A DNA stretch of 48,007 nucleotides. Origin: an uncultured Lachnospiraceae bacterium. Lineage in GTDB: Bacteria; Bacillota; Clostridia; Lachnospirales; Lachnospiraceae. Each line of letters starts with the position of its first letter. Within the stretch, counting starts at the first letter, position 1. This document shows positions 22,938 through 31,861 of the stretch, in pieces. The stretch covers positions 1-48,007 of the forward strand of contig CAJUAA010000031.1 in NCBI GenBank assembly GCA_910584205.1, read 5' to 3'. Position numbers and translations under genes: made by a program. The notes beneath the pieces were generated by a model. The model made no database searches, had not been told where the DNA came from, and worked only from the letters and a program-made list of their open reading frames with translations.

Positions 22938-23726
22938 ATGACAACAGGACAGAAGAGAAAGCAGATGCAGAAAAGAAGGAAGCAGATACGGAGGATGAAG
23001 CGGCGGGCCCGGATGTGGGCGGCGCGGCTGCTGGCGTTGAGTGTCTTCTGCCTGCTCTGTTTTGGCGTTGTGCGGGGCGGCACATGGCTGTGGGGATGTT
23101 TGACAGACAAAGAGGAGAGCATCTTCCACGGGGCGAGGATCGTGGAGCCGGCGGAACGAAAGCCGGGCTCCCGGCTGATCGTGCTGGATGCGGGGCATGG
23201 AGGGCGAGATCAGGGAACCAGCGCCGGGGAAGTCCTGGAGAAGGACATCAACCTTGCCATGGTCAAAATACTGGCGGAGATACTGGAGGAAGCAGGCGAG
23301 ACCGTTGTCCTTACCCGGGAGGATGACACGAAGATCGGCCTGGAGGACCGGGCAAGGTTTGCCAATGAGATGGAAGCGGATCTGTTCGTCAGCCTTCACT
23401 GCAATTACTGTGAGGAGGATCCGGGCGTCCGCGGGCTGGAATGCTATTACCGGGAGGACAGCGGGAACGGGAAGGAGCTGGCGGATCAGATCGTCGAAGC
23501 GCTCGGAGGCCAGGAGGAGATTGACAATCGGGGTACCCGGACCGCCAATTTCCGGGTGCTGTGTAAGACGGACATGCCGGCGGTACTGGTGGAGATGGGA
23601 TACCTTTCCAATCAGTCCGAGCGGAGGAAGATGACGGATGAGGGTTATCAGAAGCTTCTGGCACAGAAGCTGGCGGAAGGAATCCTCGCGTCCGGATCGG
23701 TGGAGAAGGCGGAAAACGGCAGTTAG
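22938..23726 (+). CDS. N-acetylmuramoyl-L-alanine amidase (Amidase_3), membrane-anchored
   Basis: 262 residues. A strongly basic start (about 1-29) precedes one membrane helix (30-48), giving a type II membrane anchor. The catalytic zinc amidase domain (80-255) has His87 in DAGHGGRDQG, Glu101 in LEKDINL, His154 in SLHCNY and Glu219 in VEMGYLSN, the full zinc and catalytic set. The enzyme cuts the bond between muramic acid and the stem peptide in peptidoglycan. ATG 22938 follows AGGAGAGGCG. The gene stands alone, transcribed away from the sigma operon, and ends at a GC-rich hairpin. A role in spore or septum wall processing is plausible but not shown. Confidence 0.9.
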   Translation: MTTGQKRKQMQKRRKQIRRMKRRARMWAARLLALSVFCLLCFGVVRGGTWLWGCLTDKEESIFHGARIVEPAERKPGSRLIVLDAGHGGRDQGTSAGEVLEKDINLAMVKILAEILEEAGETVVLTREDDTKIGLEDRARFANEMEADLFVSLHCNYCEEDPGVRGLECYYREDSGNGKELADQIVEALGGQEEIDNRGTRTANFRVLCKTDMPAVLVEMGYLSNQSERRKMTDEGYQKLLAQKLAEGILASGSVEKAENGS

Positions 23727-23732
23727 GCGTCA

Positions 23733-23770
23733 GCCGGTCCTGGGCGTCCGGCCGGGACCGGCGGCGTTTT
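23733..23770 (+). terminator. Terminator after the amidase gene
   Basis: GCCGGTCC (23733-23740) pairs with GGACCGGC (23755-23762), followed by GGCGTTTT. The loop is GC-rich and can pair further. Confidence 0.6.
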
Positions 23771-23785
23771 ATCAGTGACAGAAAC

Positions 23786-23813
23786 GGAGGGAGGATGCGT
23801 TCATCCTCCCTCC
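23786..23813. terminator. Perfect hairpin at the end of the second hybrid kinase gene
   Basis: GGAGGGAGGATG (23786-23797) pairs perfectly with CATCCTCCCTCC (23802-23813) around a 4-base loop. The arm 23802-23813 lies inside the kinase coding end (stop at 23801). T tracts are poor, so it may be an RNA-stabilising 3' end rather than a strong terminator. Confidence 0.55.
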
Positions 23814-25921
23814 TGCCGCGTGATTCCTGCGATCAGCTCCAGAAGTTCCGGCAGATTGACCGGTTTAGCCAGATGGGCGTTCATGCCGCTTTCCCGGGAC
23901 TGCTTCCGGTCTTCCTCGAAGGAATTGGCGGACAGGGCGACGATGGGGATGCGGCTGAGCGCCGGGTCCGGGAGCCGGCGGATGGCTCTGGTGGCCTCGT
24001 GGCCGTCCATAACGGGCATCTGGATATCCATAAGCACCAGAGCGTAGTCTCCCGGGTCCGAAGCGGCGATCATGTCTACGGCGATTTTACCGTTTTCGGC
24101 GGTATCAATGAAGAAGCCCTGCTCCTGAAGCAGCTCTACCTCGATCTCCCGGTTGATCTCGTTGTCCTCGGCCAGAAGGATTTTACGTCCGTTCAGCATG
24201 CCAGCCGCGCTGTTTCCCTGGTCGAGGCCGGAGACGGCGTCTTCGGGAAGGCGCAGGCCCATGGTCAGGGTGAAAGTGCTGCCCTTCTGCAGAGTGCTTT
24301 TCAGCGAGATCGTACCGCCCAGCATTTCTGCAAGGTTTCTGGCGATCGTAAGTCCCAGTCCGGTACCGATCACTCCGCTTAAGGTGGTGTTCTTTACGCG
24401 TTCAAAGGGTTCAAAGATATGTTTTTGTGCTTCCGGGCTGATGCCGATCCCGTTGTCTTCCACTTCAAACTGGTAGATCGCATAGTCGTTTGGGGAATCC
24501 TCCGGTTCCGATACAAGAATCCGGACGGTTCCGTTTTTTTTCGTATATTTGATGGCGTTGCTCACAAGGTGCATGAGAATCTGCATGAGTTTTTGCTGGT
24601 CCGCACATACCTTACGATGCCGGATCCCTGCGTCGTGGACAGAGAAGGAGATCTGCTTCGCTTCTGCCTTGGGAAGGGCTGCGGCCTTCAGCTCCTGCAG
24701 GAGGCTGTCCAGGAGGAACGGCTCTTCTTCGATCTGCATGTTGCCCGACTCGATCCGGGAGATTTCCAGAACATCGCTGATCAGGTGCAGAAGAAGCCCG
24801 CTGGAATTCTCGATCTTCGTCAGATACTCCGAGGCTTTGTCCAGATCGCTCAGGTGGTTTCTGGCAAGCGCCGTATAGCCGATGATGGCGTTGAGGGGAG
24901 TCAGGATGTCATGGGACATGTTGGACAGAAACGAGGTCTTAGCTGCGTTGGCAAACTTGACCTGCCGGAGCGCGTCTTCCAGGATCAGCTTCTGTTCCAT
25001 CTCATGACGGATCTCATCGTCCACCCTGCGGGCGCCCATGACGATCCGGGAGATGGGATTTTTATTTCCTACGCGGGCAATGCGAAGCTGGAGGTACTGG
25101 CTCTCCCCATCCATAAGGACCCGGTAGTTTATATAAAAACTTGCGGTATCGGCCAGCCTTTTCCGTATACTGGAAGGAGAGATTGTCTGTGTCACCAGAG
25201 AGCGGTCATCGGGAAACACCCATGTGCGGACGTAGTCGGTGATGAACCGGCTCAGGCTGTACACCTCAAATTCTTTGTCCATCTGATGTTCGGTGCGTTC
25301 ACTTAAGCGGTAGGGACGCAGTCGGTCTGTATCAAGATCGGCATACTGGATGGACTCATAGTTGACGCTGAGCCCTTCGATAATCTCCAGGCGGCGCAGA
25401 TATTCCTGCTGAATACCGTTTACAAAGGATTCTTTTTCCTCCTGTATCCGATTCCTTTTCTCGGTGGCATCAGCGGCAAAGACATAGAAAACATCACCGA
25501 TGGTTTCACTGTGAAGAAAATGTCCGTAATCTTCGATCCAGCGGATCTGCCCGCCCTTCTGTATGATCCGGTATTCCACATAGTCCAGATCATACTGGCT
25601 GTGCGCGATCTGCTCCCAGATGCTTTTCTCCACCGCCTCCAGATCCTCCGGATGGACGATGCCCCGGAAGGAATTGCCGGTCAGCTCCCGAAATTCCTGA
25701 AGGGTCTCACAGTTGAAGATACGGAGCATGGAGCGGTTGGCATAGATCAGCTGTTCGTCTCCGTCTGCATGGTAGATGAAAAATCCGCCGGGAATTCCGT
25801 CCATGAATTTTTTTACTTCACAATCTACCGGAAGATCAGAAGGAATATCCTGTTCCGCTGTATCCAGTGCGGATAAAATGTATTCGATGATCCCGTTCTC
25901 CATATTGATCTGTTTTTTCAC
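23801..25921 (-). CDS. Soluble PAS hybrid sensor histidine kinase
   Basis: 706 residues and no membrane helix, so it should sense a cytosolic cue. A PAS domain covers about 40-155 (GGFFIYHADGDEQLIYANRSML ... VFYVFAADATEK). A second sensor-like region of unclear fold spans 160-305. The phosphoacceptor domain has His337 (NMSHDILTPLNAIIGY), the ATPase has NAIKYT, DNGIGI and GTGLGL, and a C-terminal receiver has Asp632 in LVLMDIQMPVMDG. The start is GTG 25921 with GGAGG eight bases upstream; an internal ATG lacks a site. The receiver resembles the last receiver of the other hybrid kinase in this window. No response regulator with an output domain is adjacent, so its target lies elsewhere. Confidence 0.9.
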   Translation of the reverse strand: MKKQINMENGIIEYILSALDTAEQDIPSDLPVDCEVKKFMDGIPGGFFIYHADGDEQLIYANRSMLRIFNCETLQEFRELTGNSFRGIVHPEDLEAVEKSIWEQIAHSQYDLDYVEYRIIQKGGQIRWIEDYGHFLHSETIGDVFYVFAADATEKRNRIQEEKESFVNGIQQEYLRRLEIIEGLSVNYESIQYADLDTDRLRPYRLSERTEHQMDKEFEVYSLSRFITDYVRTWVFPDDRSLVTQTISPSSIRKRLADTASFYINYRVLMDGESQYLQLRIARVGNKNPISRIVMGARRVDDEIRHEMEQKLILEDALRQVKFANAAKTSFLSNMSHDILTPLNAIIGYTALARNHLSDLDKASEYLTKIENSSGLLLHLISDVLEISRIESGNMQIEEEPFLLDSLLQELKAAALPKAEAKQISFSVHDAGIRHRKVCADQQKLMQILMHLVSNAIKYTKKNGTVRILVSEPEDSPNDYAIYQFEVEDNGIGISPEAQKHIFEPFERVKNTTLSGVIGTGLGLTIARNLAEMLGGTISLKSTLQKGSTFTLTMGLRLPEDAVSGLDQGNSAAGMLNGRKILLAEDNEINREIEVELLQEQGFFIDTAENGKIAVDMIAASDPGDYALVLMDIQMPVMDGHEATRAIRRLPDPALSRIPIVALSANSFEEDRKQSRESGMNAHLAKPVNLPELLELIAGITRQEGG

Positions 25922-26032
25922 AGTGCCGTCCTCCGCTTGTTTATCTGTTATTCTATCATAACATCTTCGGATGGATTTGGGAAGAGAAGGATATAATAAG
26001 GAAGAAAATATGTACAGTCCGGAGGAAAGAAC

Positions 26033-26965
26033 ATGTATGATATGATCATCATAGGAGCGGGAACAGCGGGATTGACGGCGGCGGTCTACGGCGTGCGCGC
26101 CGGCAGGCGCGTGCTGGTACTGGAGGAGAAAGTCTACGGGGGACAGATCCTCTCTGCCGTGGAGGTGGAAAACTATCCGGGAATCCGCCGCATATCCGGT
26201 TATGAGTTTGCGGAAAACCTGTATCGCCAGGCAACAGAACTGGGGGTGGAGTTAAAATATGAAAAGGCGTTAAAAATCCAGGAGAAGAAAGGGGAAAAGC
26301 TGGTGGTAACCGGCCGTGCCGGGTATCCGTGCCGAACCGTTATTCTGGCTACGGGAGCCAGGAATCGGAAACTGGGGCTCGACCGGGAGGAGGAGCTGAC
26401 CGGAAGGGGAATTTCCTACTGCGCCACCTGCGACGGCGCCTTTTACCGGGGAAAGGATACGGCGGTGGTGGGCGGAGGCAATACGGCTCTGGAAGACGCG
26501 CTGTTTCTGAGCGGCTACTGCCGAAAAGTGTATCTGATCCATCGGAGGGACAGGCTCAGGGGAGAAGAACGGCTGGAGGAGTCCCTGCGGCAAAAGGAAA
26601 ATGTGGAATGGGTTCTTGAGAGCCGGGTTGTCCGGCTGAACGGAACCGAACGTCTTGAGTCTATCGCGATAGACCATAAAGGCGTCGAAGAGGAACTGCA
26701 GGTACCGGCGCTTTTTGTGGCGGTGGGCCAGGAGCCGGACAACCGCGCGTTTCTGAGCGCGGAGGAACTGGACGCCGGCGGATATGTGGATGCCGGGGAA
26801 GACTGCCGGACGAAGAGGCCGGGGATCTTTGCCGCCGGGGACTGCCGGGCCAAGGGGGTCCGGCAGCTTGCCACCGCGGCAGCGGACGGAGCGGCGGCGG
26901 CGCTGGCCGCCTGCGCATATATGGACGAAATCCGGCTTACAGAAGGAGCCGGCACACACCGGTGA
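26033..26965 (+). CDS. trxB: Thioredoxin reductase (TrxB-like)
   Basis: 310 residues, full family length. FAD-binding IIIGAGTAGLTAAVYG lies at the N-terminus (5-20), the redox pair Cys130-Ala-Thr-Cys133 (CATC) in SYCATCDGAF, the NADPH loop VVGGGNTALEDAL (145-157) and the second FAD motif GIFAAGDCRAKGVRQLATAAADG near the end. It uses NADPH to reduce thioredoxin or a related partner through the CATC pair. ATG 26033 follows CCGGAGGA. It is transcribed away from the kinase, and its last 29 bases overlap the end of feoB on the other strand. A close relative acting on another disulfide protein is possible, as no thioredoxin gene is adjacent. Confidence 0.9.
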   Translation: MYDMIIIGAGTAGLTAAVYGVRAGRRVLVLEEKVYGGQILSAVEVENYPGIRRISGYEFAENLYRQATELGVELKYEKALKIQEKKGEKLVVTGRAGYPCRTVILATGARNRKLGLDREEELTGRGISYCATCDGAFYRGKDTAVVGGGNTALEDALFLSGYCRKVYLIHRRDRLRGEERLEESLRQKENVEWVLESRVVRLNGTERLESIAIDHKGVEEELQVPALFVAVGQEPDNRAFLSAEELDAGGYVDAGEDCRTKRPGIFAAGDCRAKGVRQLATAAADGAAAALAACAYMDEIRLTEGAGTHR

Positions 26966-29075
26966 AAAGCATGCAGAGCAGTATGCCTGCGGCGGTGGGC
27001 AGCAGGGCGGCAAGGGCGGTCCAGCGCAGGCTCCCGGTCTCTTTGCGGACGGTCAGGAGCGTGGTGGAGCAGGGCCAGTGAAACAAAGAGAACAGGATCA
27101 TGCTGACGGCGGTCATCCAGGTCCAGCCGTGGGAGAGAAGCAGCGTCCGCATGGAGGCAAAGTCACCGGGGTCTACCAGGCTGCCCTGGGACAGATAGGC
27201 CATGAAGATCACCGGCATGACGATCTCATTGGCGGGAAAGCCCAGGAGGAAGGCGAGCAGGATGACGCCGTCCAGCCCCATGAGCCTGGCAAAGGGGTCC
27301 AGAGCGGAAGCACACAGATCCAGCAGGCTGGTGCCGCCGGCGGACAGATTTGCCATAAGCCAGATGAGGAGCCCGGCGGGAACGGCCACTGCCACGGCCC
27401 TGCCGAGGACAAACAGGGTCCGGTCGAAGACGGAACGGACCAGGACCGATCCGATCTGCGGTTTCCGGTAGGGCGGGAGTTCCAGCGTGTAGGCCGAGGG
27501 CATGCCGCGAAGTACCGTGACGGAGAGCAGCCATGTGGCCAGAAAGGTCATGCCGATGCCGGACAGTATGGCGAGAGCCAGCAGCAGCGCGGATAAAAGC
27601 GAGGCTTTCGGCCCGGCTGACACGCCGCAGAAAAAGATGGTGAACAGGGCGATGAGGGTGGGAAACCTGCCGTTGCAGGGGACGAAGCTGTTGGTCAGGA
27701 TGGCCAGCAGCCGTTCCCGCTCGGAATCAATGATCCGGCAGCCGGTGACTCCGGCGGCGTTGCAGCCGAATCCCATGGCCATGCACAGGGCCTGTTTTCC
27801 GCAGGCGTGGCAGCACTGAAAGGGTTTATCCAGATTGTAGGCAAGCCTTGGGAGGTAGCCCATATCTTCCAGAAGCGTGAACAGCGGAAAGAACACGGCC
27901 ATGGGAGGGAGCATGACGGAGACGACCCAGGCAACCACGCGGTAAACGCCCAGAACCAGTATGCTGTGAAGCCATTCCGGGGCGTGGAGGGCGTGAAACA
28001 GGCCGCTTAAGATGTCCTGAAAGCCGAACAGCAGGTCCGAGAGCACCCGGGAAGGATAATTGGCCCCGGTGATGGTCAGCCACAGGAGAAAGGCCAGCAG
28101 AAGGAACATGGCCGGATAGCCGAAGATCCGGCCGGTCAGGATCCGGTCCAGTTTCCAGTCCCGAAACCGGTATACGGGCTGCCGCATCGTTACCACGTCC
28201 TGGCAGAGCTGCTCTGCTTTGCTCACCAGCGCGGAGGTGATCAGATCCTGCAGCGCCTCTGTATCTATTTGATCGGCTGCAAGCAGTTCCCACCCTTCCT
28301 TCAGGGCGGTTTTTACGGCCTCGTCCTCCAGAAGCCCTTCTCCCAGGCAGGAGCGGATCTCCCGAAGCAGCGACTCGTCCGCGTCCAGAAGCCGCAGCGC
28401 CAGCCAGCGGCAGGGGAGCGCGCCGCCTGTTTTTTCCTGAAGGACCGGGACGATGCGGGCGAGGGCGCGTTCTACGGGATCGGGGTATACGACCTGGCAG
28501 GGGGAGGAGTCCTCCCCGGCCGCCTGCAGGGCGGCGCAGGCCAGGGCGGAGAGGCTTTTCCTGCTGCGGGCGACGGTGGGAACGACCGGTACGCCCAGCT
28601 TTTGGGAAAGCAGTCCGGTCTGTATCCGGATGCCTTTCTTTTCCGCTTCATCCATCAGGTTGACGCATACGACGACCCTGGAGGAGATCTCCATGGTCTG
28701 GAGGGCCAGATTCAGGCTGCGTTCCAGGCAGGAGGCGTCGCATACGACTACGACCGCGTCCGGCTTTCCGAAGCAGAGAAAATTCCGCGCGATCTCTTCC
28801 TCCGCAGAATGCGCCATAAGGGAGTAGGTGCCCGGGAGATCCACCAAAATGCAGGACTGTCCTTCGCAGACGCACTTTCCCTGGGCGTTGGCCACCGTCT
28901 TGCCCGGCCAGTTTCCCGTGTGCTGCTTCATGCCGGTCAGCCCGTTGAAAACGGTACTTTTTCCCACGTTGGGATTCCCCGCCAGGGCAATGACCTTCTC
29001 TTCTGCGCTTTGCCGCTGGATCACAAGGCCGGAATCCAGGGCATTCGTTCCGGTAGAATGACTGGTAAGTCCCAT
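26937..29075 (-). CDS. feoB: Ferrous iron transporter FeoB
   Basis: 712 residues. After a short N-terminal extension (1-27) comes the GTPase domain: G1 GNPNVGKS (33-40), the G2 area MKQHTGNWPGKT, G3 DLPGTYSL (79-86) and G4 NLMD. A helical cytosolic domain (about 190-290) follows, then the membrane part with Gate-like segments and about eight or more hydrophobic helices (for instance FLLLAFLLWLTITGANYPS and VVAWVVSVMLPPMAVFFPLFTLL). The conserved CGKQALCMAMGFGCNAAGVTGC block is complete. It imports Fe(II) across the membrane. feoA ends only 9 bases upstream, giving a feoAB operon. The 3' end overlaps trxB by 29 bases. Confidence 0.95.
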   Translation of the reverse strand: MGLTSHSTGTNALDSGLVIQRQSAEEKVIALAGNPNVGKSTVFNGLTGMKQHTGNWPGKTVANAQGKCVCEGQSCILVDLPGTYSLMAHSAEEEIARNFLCFGKPDAVVVVCDASCLERSLNLALQTMEISSRVVVCVNLMDEAEKKGIRIQTGLLSQKLGVPVVPTVARSRKSLSALACAALQAAGEDSSPCQVVYPDPVERALARIVPVLQEKTGGALPCRWLALRLLDADESLLREIRSCLGEGLLEDEAVKTALKEGWELLAADQIDTEALQDLITSALVSKAEQLCQDVVTMRQPVYRFRDWKLDRILTGRIFGYPAMFLLLAFLLWLTITGANYPSRVLSDLLFGFQDILSGLFHALHAPEWLHSILVLGVYRVVAWVVSVMLPPMAVFFPLFTLLEDMGYLPRLAYNLDKPFQCCHACGKQALCMAMGFGCNAAGVTGCRIIDSERERLLAILTNSFVPCNGRFPTLIALFTIFFCGVSAGPKASLLSALLLALAILSGIGMTFLATWLLSVTVLRGMPSAYTLELPPYRKPQIGSVLVRSVFDRTLFVLGRAVAVAVPAGLLIWLMANLSAGGTSLLDLCASALDPFARLMGLDGVILLAFLLGFPANEIVMPVIFMAYLSQGSLVDPGDFASMRTLLLSHGWTWMTAVSMILFSLFHWPCSTTLLTVRKETGSLRWTALAALLPTAAGILLCMLFTGVCRLLL

Positions 29076-29084
29076 ATGATTTGT

Positions 29085-29321
29085 TTACTCCGTCTCTAGA
29101 AAGATATTCTGGCTGTCTTTTGCACGGATGGCGATGACGGCGCCCCGGATCAGATAGGCGGACGGGTCGCCCAGAGGGCTGCGTCCCAGGCACATGACTT
29201 CGGTGTGCCGGGTAAGCCCCAGATCCATCAGCCTGCGGCGCATGGCGCCTGCGGCGGCGATGTGAGACACCCGGGCGCGTTGTCCGGGAGCGAGCTGGCT
29301 CAGGTTGTACGATGATTTCAT
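29085..29321 (-). CDS. feoA: Ferrous iron transport protein FeoA
   Basis: A 78-residue SH3-like protein. The pattern LSQLAPGQRARVSHIAAAGAMRRRLMDLGLTRHTEVMCL (read in parts), then GDPSAYLIRGAVIAIRAKDSQNI is the FeoA consensus, including the RRLMDLG turn. FeoA is a small cytosolic partner that supports FeoB. It precedes feoB by 9 bases in the same direction and should be co-transcribed. A ribosome binding site AGGGAGA lies upstream; I do not see a convincing Fur or DtxR box. Confidence 0.92.
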   Translation of the reverse strand: MKSSYNLSQLAPGQRARVSHIAAAGAMRRRLMDLGLTRHTEVMCLGRSPLGDPSAYLIRGAVIAIRAKDSQNIFLETE

Positions 29322-29520
29322 AGGCGGTTGAAGTCTCCCTGGTTGCCGTATTGAACACTCTGATATTATCCTATGCCGCGGACGGATGATGTGTGAAAGA
29401 ATCCGTCAGGAAGGAATCTGCAGGGAAAGCGTCTGCTGTGAAAGGATCTTGTTCCGTGCAGGCGGACTGTGCTATAATCAGGATATCCGTTTTGTGGTCC
29501 GTGCAGAGCGGTGAAACGGA

Positions 29521-29763
29521 TTATTTGTGGAGGGCGCGGTACTGAGTGGGACTGACGCCCTTTTTCTTTTTGAAAAGTCTGGAGAAATACAGGGTGTCTT
29601 CGTAGCTGACGGACAGCGCGATGACGGAGACGGGCAGGTCTGTCCGCAGCAGCAGGTCGCAGGCCTTCCGGATACGCAGGTCCAGAAGGTATTCCTGAAG
29701 GGAAGACCCGGTGGCGGCCTTGAAGATCCGGTGCGCAGCAGGGAAAAATGACCATGTAGTCAC
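29521..29763 (-). pseudogene. AraC-family regulator, C-terminal remnant
   Basis: Residues 11-80 (HRIFKAATGSSLQEYLLDLRIRKAC ... SVSYEDTLYFSRLFKKKKGVSPTQYRALH) are the last part of an AraC-type DNA-binding domain: most of the first helix-turn-helix is missing and the second is intact. The first ten residues look unrelated and there is no ribosome binding site. The effector-binding N-terminus is absent. It lies divergently next to the sugar PTS gene, where a regulator of that operon is expected, so I infer that the local regulator has been lost. It is read on the minus strand, ending at 29521. Confidence 0.75.
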
Positions 29764-29935
29764 AAAGATGCAGGAGCAGGCAACATTTATCCATGTTTAT
29801 ATTTTCTGAATCCAGTATAGTAGATATTACAGGGAAGAGCAACAGAAAAAAGGATACTCGCTGGAAGCTCTTTCCCATGTAAAATACGGAGACGGATGTA
29901 AATGACGTTTTCCAAGGAGACTACAGGAGGGAAAT

Positions 29936-31849
29936 ATGGACGAAAAGAAGAGACAGAGATATCTTGCCATTTCCGAGAAGCTTGCGGAGCTGGTAGGCGG
30001 CAAGAAGAACATCCAGGGAATCGCGCACTGTGCAACGAGGCTGCGTATCGTACTGGAGAACAATGATGTGGTGGACCTGAAGGCGATCGAGGATCTGGAT
30101 CTGGTGAAGGGCGTCTTTGTGGCGGGCGATCAGCTTCAGATTATCTTCGGAGCCGGGCTGGTCAATGATGTCTATGAGGTGTTCAAGGACTATACGGGCA
30201 AGGCGGGCATGAGCCTGAGCGACCTGAAGACGGAGGCGAACAAGAAGATGAACCCCCTGCAGCGGATTATCAAGGCGCTTTCCGACGTATTTATCGATAT
30301 TATGCCGGGTATCCTGGCGGCCGCGCTCCTGACCGGGCTTTCCGGCGTGCTGGCCAATCTGGATATGGTCCAGAACAATGCGACGCTCTACGGCATTACA
30401 AGGCTGATCAACATTTCTTCCGGAGCGATCTTCGGATTCCTGCCGCTGGCAGTGGCGTACAGCGCGTGCAAGCGGTTTGGAGGAAGGCCGATCCTCGGTA
30501 TCGTCGTGGGCTGTATCATGCTCTCTCCGAGCCTTGCGGACGCCTATGCGGCGGCGCAGGGGACCGTGGAAGTGACCACATTACATATCTTCGGGCTGGG
30601 CGTGGAGCTGGTAGGCTTCCAGGGCGGCATCATCGTGGCGCTGCTCATGGGCGTGGTGACGGCGAAGCTGGATATTTTCTTTGAAAAGAAGGTGCCGGAA
30701 GTGGTACGGCTTCTGGTGTCGCCCCTTCTGACCACGCTGGTCAGCGCGATCCTTCTGTTTACCGTCGTGGGGCCTGTGGGAAGAGGGCTGGCTTCCGGAC
30801 TGACCGGCGCGCTGGTGTGGATGACGCAGAATCTGGGCGTGTTCGGGTACGCGGTGTTCGCGGGCTTTCAGCAGCTGGTGGTTATCACCGGCCTTCATCA
30901 CATCTTTGGAGCCATTGAGGCGCAGCTTCTGGCAGATACGGGAAGAAATATTCTGAACCCCCTCATGTCCGTGGCCATCATCGGGCAGGGCGGCGCGGTC
31001 CTTGGATATCTTTCCGGAAATTACAGGGACGCCAGAACGAAGGAGCTCTGTATTCCCAGCTTTATCTCGGTGCTGTTCGGCATCACGGAGCCGGCGCTGT
31101 TCGGTATCAACCTGCGATTCCGCTATCCGCTGGTGGGCGGCTGTATCGGCGGGGCCATTGGAGGCGCCATCGTCTACTTTACCAATCTGGCGGCGCTTGG
31201 ATTCGGTACTACGGTGCTTCCGGGCATCGCGCTGGCGGACCCGGCAAACAACGGCTATGTAAGCTATATCATCGCACACGCGGCGGCGCTGGCGGCAGGC
31301 TTTGCGTTCACCTTCGTGCTGGGCGGTTTCCGGAAGAAGCCGGAGGCGGCAGAGGCGCCGAAGCCGGCTCCGGCAAAAAAAGAGACGGCGGAAAAAGCGG
31401 CTCCGGCAGGGGAAGACGCGGTGCATGCCCATGCGACCGGGCAGATGATCCCCATGGAGGAAGTGAAGGATGAGACCTTTGCGCAGAAGATGCTGGGAGA
31501 CGGATTTGCGATCCTTCCGGAGGACGGAGAGGTGTGTTCCCCGGTCAATGGAACCGTAACCTCCGTATTTGATACGAAGCATGCGGTCTGCCTGGTGTCT
31601 GACGGCGGGCTGGAGATCCTGATCCACATCGGCATCGATACGGTGAATCTGCAGGGAAAACATTTTACCGCTCATGTAAAGGACGGCGATACGGTGAAGG
31701 CCGGACAGCCGCTGATCACCTTTGAACTGGAGCAGGTGAAAAAAGCAGGGTACGATACGGTGATCCCGCTGGTATTTACCGATCCGGACCATCAGATCGA
31801 CATGGACAGCCTTCGGATGCGTTATGTAAAACACGGAGATATAGTATAA
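29936..31849 (+). CDS. PTS beta-glucoside/sucrose-type permease EIIBCA
   Basis: 637 residues. The EIIB domain (1-85) has the phosphocysteine Cys32 in GIAHCATRLR. The EIIC membrane domain (about 100-450) has around ten helices and the substrate-side motif TGLHHIFGAIE and GITEPALFGINLRFRYP. A flexible Ala/Pro/Lys/Glu linker (about 460-500) leads to a glucose-type EIIA domain (505-637) with phosphohistidine His564 in ILIHIGIDTV. It takes up and phosphorylates a sugar. The downstream GH32 hydrolase remnant points to sucrose. ATG 29936 follows AGGAGGG. The permease is intact while both the regulator remnant and the hydrolase are broken, so phosphorylated sugar may need another enzyme. Confidence 0.92.
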   Translation: MDEKKRQRYLAISEKLAELVGGKKNIQGIAHCATRLRIVLENNDVVDLKAIEDLDLVKGVFVAGDQLQIIFGAGLVNDVYEVFKDYTGKAGMSLSDLKTEANKKMNPLQRIIKALSDVFIDIMPGILAAALLTGLSGVLANLDMVQNNATLYGITRLINISSGAIFGFLPLAVAYSACKRFGGRPILGIVVGCIMLSPSLADAYAAAQGTVEVTTLHIFGLGVELVGFQGGIIVALLMGVVTAKLDIFFEKKVPEVVRLLVSPLLTTLVSAILLFTVVGPVGRGLASGLTGALVWMTQNLGVFGYAVFAGFQQLVVITGLHHIFGAIEAQLLADTGRNILNPLMSVAIIGQGGAVLGYLSGNYRDARTKELCIPSFISVLFGITEPALFGINLRFRYPLVGGCIGGAIGGAIVYFTNLAALGFGTTVLPGIALADPANNGYVSYIIAHAAALAAGFAFTFVLGGFRKKPEAAEAPKPAPAKKETAEKAAPAGEDAVHAHATGQMIPMEEVKDETFAQKMLGDGFAILPEDGEVCSPVNGTVTSVFDTKHAVCLVSDGGLEILIHIGIDTVNLQGKHFTAHVKDGDTVKAGQPLITFELEQVKKAGYDTVIPLVFTDPDHQIDMDSLRMRYVKHGDIV

Positions 31850-31861
31850 GGAGTCTGTAAT

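Noticed and set aside
22420..23326. Plus-strand frames opposite the sigma gene and across the amidase start
   Set aside because: The Phe/Arg/Val repeats are just the complement of the Pro/Asp/Glu repeat tail; sigma and amidase genes explain the region.
29366..29878. Minus-strand frame overlapping the AraC remnant
   Set aside because: Frame-shifted reading of the AraC remnant with no family features.
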